A stretch of 64,000 nucleotides of DNA from Takakia lepidozioides (taxonomy: Eukaryota; Streptophyta; Takakiopsida; Takakiales; Takakiaceae): assembly GCA_030704615.1 (NCBI GenBank), contig CM060732.1, positions 22,878,001 through 22,942,000 on the forward strand, in the 5' to 3' direction. Below the pieces are notes generated by a model, which was given only the letters and a program-made list of their open reading frames with translations, did no database searches and had not been told where the DNA came from. Made by a program: the position numbers and the translations under genes. Shown here piece by piece: positions 57,333 to 64,000 of this stretch (positions within the stretch are counted from its first letter, which is position 1; the number at the start of each line of letters is the position of its first letter).

Positions 57333-58115
57333 GTACCAGGTTCGTTGTAACATAGGCGGTTTCAGTTCCCCTACCACAAGCAGTGGTATGTCATCACATG
57401 TCTGATATGATTCCCGAACACATAGATGAGGGAAAGAGTCAGGTTATTATAGGAAAGACACTTACTTGTTCACGTCATGCATTGCTGTCAAGAGCGCAGT
57501 GATGTTTCCCTTGGGATCCAGCACCATTGAGGCCACACAATAGTGCCACTCCTCCTCAATGCTATGATACCTCGATATCATGTTCTGCCCAGCAAGCAAT
57601 CAATGGTTGCCATCCCAGACATGGAACATCTTGCCTGAGAAAGGCTGGGTAACAAGCCTCTTGCAAATAATTGATTCAAACTCGTCGTTGATACGTCGCC
57701 AAATTGGATCCCAACCTCCAACAATGGTCTCGTCCACCAAAACTTCCCTGCTGTTGGCGTCATTCAACGAAACATAAAACATAGATTGACCCTCTATGTA
57801 CCCATGGAAAAAATCTTGTTCCAGCTTTGCAATGTCATTTGTGAGGGTTGGTCGGATGAATGGCATGGAGATCAACCTGCACAGTGGGATCATTAATTTC
57901 CCCCCAGGAACGCCCATGGCCGTGATGACTTGGGCTGAGTTCATTTTCGAGAAGGACAACAGATCTTTTGCCCTGTTCTGGTATGGCCTGCCATCGTCTT
58001 CCTCCTCAACAACAATAAATTTGTGCTCTTTGTCTTCATCCTGCTCCAGGGGAACACCTCTCCTTTTCTTTGCCTACATTCAAAAAGAAAAGTCTCCATG
58101 CAAAAGCAATGTCAC

Positions 58116-58147
58116 AAATTGATTGTGTTGACACACGCAATTCTGAA
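58116..58147. repeat. Imperfect palindrome in exon 1/2 intron of element E
   Basis: AAATTGATTGTGTTGACACACGCAATTCTG (read in two halves around TTGA); partly decayed member of the hairpin set. Confidence 0.65.
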
Positions 58148-58247
58148 GCCTCTGCAGAGTGTACATCCTCTCTGCAAGTTGAAGATATAAATGTGCATTG
58201 ATCTCGGAAATGAGAGACCCACACTCCAGAGAATGTCCTTCAGAACT

Positions 58248-58289
58248 ACCCCAGAAATTGCGTGTGTCAACGCACGCAATTTCGGTGGG
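58248..58289. repeat. Intronic hairpin of element E
   Basis: CCCCAGAAATTGCGTGTG, TCAA, CGCACGCAATTTCGGTGGG; one arm mismatch in the core. Confidence 0.8.
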
Positions 58290-58386
58290 TGCTCTGAAGT
58301 GTTTCTCATGGATTTAAGACAATCTTTTTGTGCTCACACATTCAGGCATTCAGATCTGTTTACACCTCTGGATATCCATCACAACA

Positions 58387-58430
58387 CCCTCTGAAATTGA
58401 GTGCGTTGACGTACGCAATTTCTGGGGGTT
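58387..58430. repeat. Intronic hairpin of element E
   Basis: CCCTCTGAAATTGAGTGCG, TTGA, CGTACGCAATTTCTGGGGG; a few mismatches. Confidence 0.8.
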
Positions 58431-58534
58431 CTCTTAGGGACATGCAGAGAATGTTGTAGCTGATATCATGCAGCCCATTTCCCTCTGTTGATGGCTGCGT
58501 TTAGAGATGTTGAGTGCATAACATGGCTTTCAGA

Positions 58535-58584
58535 GCACCTCCAGAAATTGCGTGCGTTGACGCACGCAATTTTCTTGAGGTGCT
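58535..58584. repeat. Intronic hairpin of element E, best preserved
   Basis: GAGCACCTCCAGAAATTGCG, then the core GTGCGTTGACGCAC, then GCAATTTTCTTGAGGTGCTC. The inner stem AAATTGCGTGCG/CGCACGCAATTT is perfect. Confidence 0.9.
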
Positions 58585-58715
58585 CTCAAGGTCCTGCTCC
58601 CAACACAGCCTCCCTTTCTTGTTCAGTGAATAAAAAAAATGAGTAAATGAAAAACTAGCAGAACACCCATCTGTGACACCTTGATCTACTTGAAGTAGAA
58701 AAGACATGAATGCAG

Positions 58716-58757
58716 GGCATGAAATTGCATGTGTCAGCACACGTAATTTCCATGCCC
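58716..58757. repeat. Intronic hairpin of element E
   Basis: GGGCATGAAATTGCATGTG, TCAG, CACACGTAATTTCCATGCCC: a long stem with a few mismatches. Confidence 0.8.
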
Positions 58758-59101
58758 TTCAATCTGCACCAAAAGAGAGGAAGGAAGATCATCACCTGTG
58801 GTCCTTTCGGGGGAGCACTCCTTGATGCCTTGGATGCAGTAGCACTGCCCGTCTGCGCAGCCTTCTTCCTCTTCGGCGTCGCCTCCTTCTCAATAACACT
58901 CTTCCCCTTTGGCATGGGTTCCTTAGCAACAGCGTCGGGCTCCTCTGTGTCCACATCGTCTGTGTCGCTCTCTGATGGTGTTCCATCCCCTCCTTGGGCA
59001 GCCCCGACCGCCTGGTCCTACACAGTCATGTGTTCTGTTTCCAGGGCCGAACTCTCCTCTGCTATATCTTGAAGCGTCAAATCCAGCTTGCGACCTCTCA
59101 T

Positions 59102-59727
59102 TCTCTCTCTCGCCCTCTTCCTCTCTTGCGTTGAGGTAAAGAAGAAAGACTGCCTTCTACGCCTACCACTCTCTCGGTGGGAACTTATTCTCCTGCTAGT
59201 CTCCAGCTTGAAAATGAGGATCTGCTGGGCTCAGAGACGTCGTGCGAGGGGATGCAGGCGGGGCCTCGCTGGCTACAGTTATGCATGGGTTCACCTCAGA
59301 CGTGTTCACATAGCACAGGAACACTTGTGCATTTGGCACTGGCCGCCGTCCCCCCTCGTGTCCATATGGCCATACCCTGGATCCGATGTCCATACATGTG
59401 CAAGTGGATTTTGCGCATTACGGCGGTTCAGAACTTCTCATTGGTTCTGCACCCATTTTGGCAGCCGTGCTATGAATGCAATGTCTGGGCCCACGTGCCT
59501 GAAAACATTACAAAGACATTGTATCCCAGATTTTCCGGCTCCGCCGTCTTTTGAACTGGGTGTGGGTAGGCACATAACTGCTTGACATCTGTTTTAACAA
59601 CTGTTTACACAATTGTTCTTCAAGGACTCTTCAACTGTCTGTCAGCTATTGATGAACAAAATCCACGGAAGTCGTGGGCCTCTCCACTTTCGAGCTCCAT
59701 CTAGCTCGGAATTATTCGTCTTTCACC
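59102..59727. promoter_or_regulatory. Divergent promoter region of element E
   Basis: Interval between the methyltransferase start (59101, -) and the transposase start (59728, +). Positional call by analogy with element C; no core element identified. Confidence 0.45.
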
Positions 59728-62700
59728 ATGGGTTCCTCTAAAGCGGAGTTTTACTTTGTGGAGAAATCTGTCCCTTTCTCGAAGGATGCCGATTCCAATG
59801 GTTACGCAATTGCGTAGGAACATCTCCTGGCAACGTGTTTCGAGTACCAGATTGGCACTGTTTTCCTTGAAAGAGAGGTCTACGATGTCGATCGGAAGTT
59901 GATCAAGTATTCATTTTAGAAACCGGATGAAAATTCTCTTGTGAGTCAGTGGAGAGTGCCTCCAGGAAGATACAGGGTCGTCAGAGCTCCTCGGCGGCAG
60001 TCCACTGGTTCGTATGTCTCCCCGGGAACTGCTGAATCTGTTGCTCAAGAGAAAAGGAATATCGTCGTGAAGACGGAGACCACTACTTCCACCCCAATAG
60101 TTGAGCTCTCAGACTCCTCCTCCGAGGACGTTCCCAACATCCCAATTTCTGTGCAAACACCGCCGGTCGTCAAGCCGCAAGTGACACACCTCATCAGTGT
60201 CATTCCTAAACTGAAGTCAATGGGAGGAATGCCCGGTTTCCAGAGTGAATTGCGGGGGATTGACTGGGACACTGTCCCTATTGAGTGTGTGGAGTTCCTG
60301 CCGGATGCTTATGATGGGGATGTCGTCTTCGAGCTACCTCCACCTGGGCGGGATGGACCCGTCACGAGCCTCATGCAGGGAATGGACAACAGAGGAGATG
60401 GACACCCGTGGTGCAGAACAAAAACATCCAATATTCAAAATCATGACAACCTCGTCTCCTGGAGAAGCCTGTGCAATGGGCACCTGATGTGCGAGAATTT
60501 GAATTGTAGGCATTTCCAGCGGTTGAAGGTTCACAACCAGTGCGAGTGGGAGGGTGTCGCCGAAAATCCATTCAAACCTGGTGAAGCACCTCCAAGCTCC
60601 AACACTTTCATTTGCAAGTTCTGCAAACAAGCGCCTTCCTGTCTGGCAGTGTGTGCAGCACGCAAGTACTATGTTGTTCACCGTTTGAGAAACATGACTA
60701 GAGCCTGTGTACATTTCGGATTCCACAACCATCCTGTGGCGAAGGGGGATTACAGGGAGAGTGCTCAAACAGTATCCAAGTTGATAAGACAGGAGTATGA
60801 GAGCAATCCAACAGCCACCACCTCCGCAATTGTGCTTGGAGCAAACAAGACTTTCTTGGAAAACCATATTCTGAGTGTAGGGGACTCTGTGGGCAGGAAG
60901 CTGGACGGGCATGCCTTGGACAATGTTATGGATCACTTCTCAACCTTGAGCTCACCGAACATTAGAAACCAGGTGAATGCATTGAGGATGGGCTCTGCAA
61001 ACAGAGGGTATATTGATAACATTTTGGAATTGAAGTCTCGGAGCATGTACGACTACATTCAAGACAGCGTGTTCCCAGGTCAAGGATCCAACAAAGTGTA
61101 CAATTTCAAAATGTCGACAGCCGGGGAGGGCAACGGAGTGAGTCTTGTCAAGCGAGTGCAAAAGGATGGCGATTTGCATAACTGTATCCTTATGTTTGAT
61201 CACGTGAAACGAGTGAAAGACTAAACAACAATGGCGTGTCATGTTTACGATCCTTTCTACCAGCGAGTCATGTCAATTGTAGTGTGTGACATGCAATCGG
61301 AGGATGCGGAGTCGCAGCAGCTAATGTGGAGATGTCTCATTCGCGTGATGGCATCCCATGGTGTCCCATCCCCAAATTTCGCTGGTTTTATGGCCGACAG
61401 TGCTCAAGCGAATTTCAATGCTGTTCACATTGTGTTCGGTTCAGGAGATCCAAAAGTGCCAATGCCAGGAAGAGAGCAAACATGTCTTTTCCATTGGACG
61501 CAGTCCCTTGAGAAACATACCAAGGCAGACATCAAACCGGACATGCGGCCGATTCATCTTAAGCTATGCAAATAGTACAAAGATGCCAAAAGCATGGCGG
61601 AGGCGAATACTTTGTTCTAGTCAATTTGTGCCTGGTGGTTCTCATCTGGGACTGCATCAGAAGACAGTATGAGAGCGCTGGAAGACTGGCTAGCATTTTG
61701 GCACTTCCGGTACAGACAATGGGGAGCATGCATGACAACGGTACTTGAATTTCAGATCATGAATTCTCATTGGCTTTGTATGCATTTCTAATCATGTCTG
61801 CTGTCGTGGGGTGTACCTATTTGTTCTGATGTGTGTTTTCCCTTTCTGCAGCACTTGTCAATTGAGGAGATGGCGGACACGCCCTCTTGCAATCTAGCGA
61901 AGCCAGTGCACAATGCATGGTTGCAGCTTTTTGGAAAGCGGGGGCAGGATTTGTATCTGGCGATGGCAGATGATCTCATCCGAGCTCTGCAGCAACAAAC
62001 GAGATATCGGGATTTCTTGAGGGGTGGCGTTGGTGGCAAAAGCCCTAACAAGTCTGAGTTGATGTTGCGAGCTGCAAAAAGATCGGGGGATCCAAACAAG
62101 ATTGCCAGGGCTGTCAACATGTGTGCGGAGGGAACTCCTCTGGTGTCCAGAGTTCCCCATCTGGAGGGCGAGGAGAGATTCGGGTCTTGTAAACGGAAAT
62201 TGAACAGCCCTCCTGGGTCGGATGCAGACTCGCACAAGGCGGACAGGGACAACTTCTCCATTCTGCGTGTTCCATTGCATGAGAGGTTCGTCTCTGGAAT
62301 ATCCAGTGCGGAGCAACGTTTCTCACAAAGTACGCCAGCATCTCCCACTGTCAATGAGTCCAGCGTGCTCTCCTATGATGGAGTTCACCTGCTCCGACAA
62401 AGTGTGGCACATAGAACGTACCAGAGCTGGGTCTCGAGTGAAGTGCAAGTCCTTCATATCCAGAGGTAGTGCCTACACTCCAGCACCGACCTTCACCGCT
62501 TTGTTCCAGCCTTACGGGCAGCCAGAGGCGAAGAACCACAAATTCTGGTTCTGCGCTGACGACTGTGGTAGGTGCGTGCGTGGGACCGTGCGACCATCAG
62601 TGGTCATGAAGCCTCCTCCACCGAGCGTTTGCCCTGTCAAGGTGGGGACACATCTCACAAGTCAAGAGATTGCAATGTTGGAGGAGACAGGGTTTTCCCT

Positions 62701-63184
62701 TCAGCGAGAAGCCTCTGTGCGTGCAAGTGCTTCCACTTCGGGAAGTTCTAGAGTGCCACCAGCCAACCCAGATGCATGGCCAACAAAAAGAAATGGGAAG
62801 GTAGTACGTCATTTCCCACCAAGTGCCGAGCACTTCGGCAAGGTGGAATCCGCTCGAATGCTTCTAGGACGTGTTGCAGGCACTACGGAAGTTGCAGATC
62901 CCGGGTATGGTCGGATCTACACTATGATGACCTCTACATCTGCTATCCATGACAGATTCTACGATATCACAGTTTCAAATTTCCCCAACTACACTTGTCC
63001 TGATTTTGTTGGCATGCTTTCAACAAGTTTGGGAAAGAGAGGCAAATTTGTACCCTGCAAGCATCTTTATTTTATCTTCTTGAACAGAATGATCTGTGAT
63101 CCCAAACGTGACATCTTCATTCACCAGGCCACCATGAGTTTCAATGAGGTGAATACACTTATGCAGCGGGACAGAAGCACATAG
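59728..63184 (+). pseudogene. Element E MULE-like transposase with SWIM zinc finger, decayed
   Basis: Exons 59728-61740 and 61852-63184, with the intron at the same place as in element C. In-frame stops lie at 59815, 59917, 61222, 61573 and 61618, and there is a frameshift near 62385. Core blocks are kept: MDNRGDGHPWCRTKTSN, CKFCKQAPSCLAVCAARKYY, CILMFDHVKRV, HVYDPFYQRVMSIVVCDMQS, FMADSAQANFNAVHIVFG, CLFHWTQSL. In the SWIM motif the first Cys is Tyr (NYTCPDF, then PCKHLYFIFL). It is about as long as the C copy, so only point decay has occurred. Confidence 0.85.
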
Positions 63185-63626
63185 GAAGAAGCTGACTTTC
63201 GTCCAATGCAATTTCCATGACTGAGAAATGTGTGTCATTTCAATAGTGTGATCAATGCAAAATAAATGGGATGGATAAGCATGCGTCGACGTGTTTCCGG
63301 TTTCCCATTTCCGGTGTTTTCGTTTCCTATTTACCCTGAATGAATGTCATGGCTATAGGTCCCTCGGCTATAGGCGCTACATGTTTCTGTTGACATGGCG
63401 TCCGCCACGTTGGCCGAATCCCACGTGGACATGTGGACTGCCACGTAGGCATGTTGACTGCCACATCATGTTGTTCACATGTCAGCACGCTCATGCCACA
63501 TCACCCTCATGCTCACGCCACATCAGCTGCTAGTCCCCTACGCTTGCGCCATGTCAGCATAGCATGAGCGCACGCTCACGCTATCACGCTCACGCTATCA
63601 CGCTCACGCTATCACGCTCACGCGGT
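63185..63626. repeat. Element E 3' flank and right terminal repeats
   Basis: Contains CCACGTGGACATGTGGACTG and related repeats (63400-63470), CACGCCACATCAGC (63508) and GCGCCATGTCAGCATAGC (63546), then a 14-bp tandem repeat CACGCTCACGCTAT at about 63570-63612, ending GCTCACGCGGTAGCG. The CACGCCAC(A/G)TCAGC motif is shared with the left end of element C. Confidence 0.65.
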
Positions 63627-64000
63627 AGCGTCATTTGCCATCTCACCTAGCAATGCATTTGCTACACAATAAGCTTCACTTCTCTTTGGAGCTCACGAAT
63701 CAAGCTTTTTACCTCCTTTAGCAAGCCACCAAGCCTTATCTCCTCTCAAGCCTTGGTCATTCAAGCTCCTTTCACTTGCTAGCTCAAGAGCCACTCCTCT
63801 CAAGCTTGAAAAGGCAAAGCTTAAGCCAACACATGCTCCACACATGCACCACCTCATACACAAAGGAATGAACTTACTCACTTCACCTTGTAGCTCTCCT
63901 CAAGCTTGAAGTTAGAAGCCACACTTGGGAGAGCATGCTCTACACATGCGCCACTTGCTTGGTCAACCACTTGCTTCACCAAGAGCAATCCAAGAACGCA
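63627..64000. other. Flanking sequence, nothing recognised
   Basis: Low-complexity sequence rich in CAAGCTT/CTTCAAGC and CACATGC(A/T)CCA motifs (for example CTCAAGCTTGAA at 63799 and 63900). No coding frame supported. Confidence 0.5.

Larger units (their letters stand above)
41389..59101 (-). pseudogene. Element E ParB-methyltransferase gene, decayed and split
   Basis: Exon equivalents on the - strand: 59101-58796 (acidic; TAG near 59019), 58072-57470 (ParB-like block ending VWDGNH, then TGA where C has Arg), 57373-57328 joined across the gypsy insertion to 44026-43880 (QNIGQMPLNTFKSIL), a shortened exon 4 near 43800 (about 130 residues missing), 43707-43491, about 43122-42530 (frameshift), 42452-42112 (VIVDIPDG...SDGGVLVMIQS), 41950-41662 (frameshift; VDLTLGTG) and 41614-41389 (HACKAGGRHLFGMEGD). 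Domain order and the DIPDG sequence agree with element C, so these features predate their divergence. Splice sites are largely conserved. Confidence 0.85.
41038..63626. mobile_element. Element E: older relative of element C, split by a gypsy insertion
   Basis: It has the same divergent gene pair as C: methyltransferase (-) and SWIM transposase (+), with matching intron positions. The right end near 63560-63626 has CACGCTCACGCTATCACGCT repeats and GCTCACGCGGTAGCG, like the CGTGAGC type of C. The left end is missing; element B's right terminus abuts at 41037. Both genes carry several stops and frameshifts. The gypsy element 44032-57327 lies inside methyltransferase exon 3. Confidence 0.7.

Noticed and set aside
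59728-61740. Reassignment of TAG as a sense codon, because many in-frame stops are TAG
   Set aside because: Aligned copies have Trp, Lys, Glu and other residues at these sites, TGA and TAA stops also occur, and frameshifts are present. This is ordinary decay.
1-64000. tRNA, rRNA or other structural RNA genes
   Set aside because: I saw no convincing tRNA or rRNA sequence on either strand; a covariance-model scan would be needed to exclude small ones.

Overview
The window is repeat-dominated nuclear DNA from a green eukaryote: spliced genes with GT-AG introns, plant-type transposons, a PPR gene fragment and a receptor-kinase fragment. A Ty3/gypsy retrotransposon carrying a DNMT-type cytosine methyltransferase points to a charophyte (Chara- or Klebsormidium-like) or another seed-free streptophyte, because retrotransposon-borne DNMTs have been described in charophytes and dinoflagellates. 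I saw no intact ordinary host gene; almost everything is nested mobile DNA.

Region 1 (1-17278) is a CACTA (En/Spm-like) transposon on the + strand. Its left end lies outside the window; its right end at 17278 is inserted in a PPR pseudogene. Its tnp2-like transposase is split by a 10.8-kb gypsy element on the - strand (2195-13003). That element reads gag-protease-cytosine methyltransferase-RT-RNase H-integrase-PHD finger. Its ends are circularly permuted, as if a 2-LTR circle had been opened inside an LTR, and the sequence after its 5' LTR predicts Tf1-like self-priming.

Region 2 (17279-25522) holds the PPR remnant, two gag/pol fragments of a second gypsy family in opposite orientations, and two decayed SWIM-transposase transposons of one subfamily. 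Element A is 18370-21853, with an LTR and a 500-base assembly gap inside. Element B is 22834-41037, truncated on the left and interrupted by element C.

Region 3 (25523-38881) is element C, the main find. It is a 13.36-kb Mutator-like transposon with a perfect 9-bp target-site duplication. It carries two divergently transcribed genes: a MULE-like DDE/SWIM transposase (+) broken by one stop codon, and a nine-exon gene (-) that is open throughout as modelled. The second gene encodes about 1127 aa, joining a ParB-like domain to a permuted (beta-class) DNA amino-methyltransferase fold. Intron 1 of that gene holds about 29 copies of a 116-bp satellite, most carrying a long hairpin.

Region 4 (41038-63626) is element E, an older relative of C with the same divergent gene pair and about eight intronic hairpins whose core resembles the C satellite. 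Its methyltransferase gene is split in exon 3 by a full 13.3-kb gypsy element (44032-57327, TSD GGTGT) with extra ORFs before gag and after pol.

The order of insertion implied by nesting is: E and the CACTA element first, then the two gypsy elements and B, then C into B. The shared theme is mobile elements that carry their own DNA methyltransferases, C5-type in the retrotransposon and amino-type in the DNA transposon.
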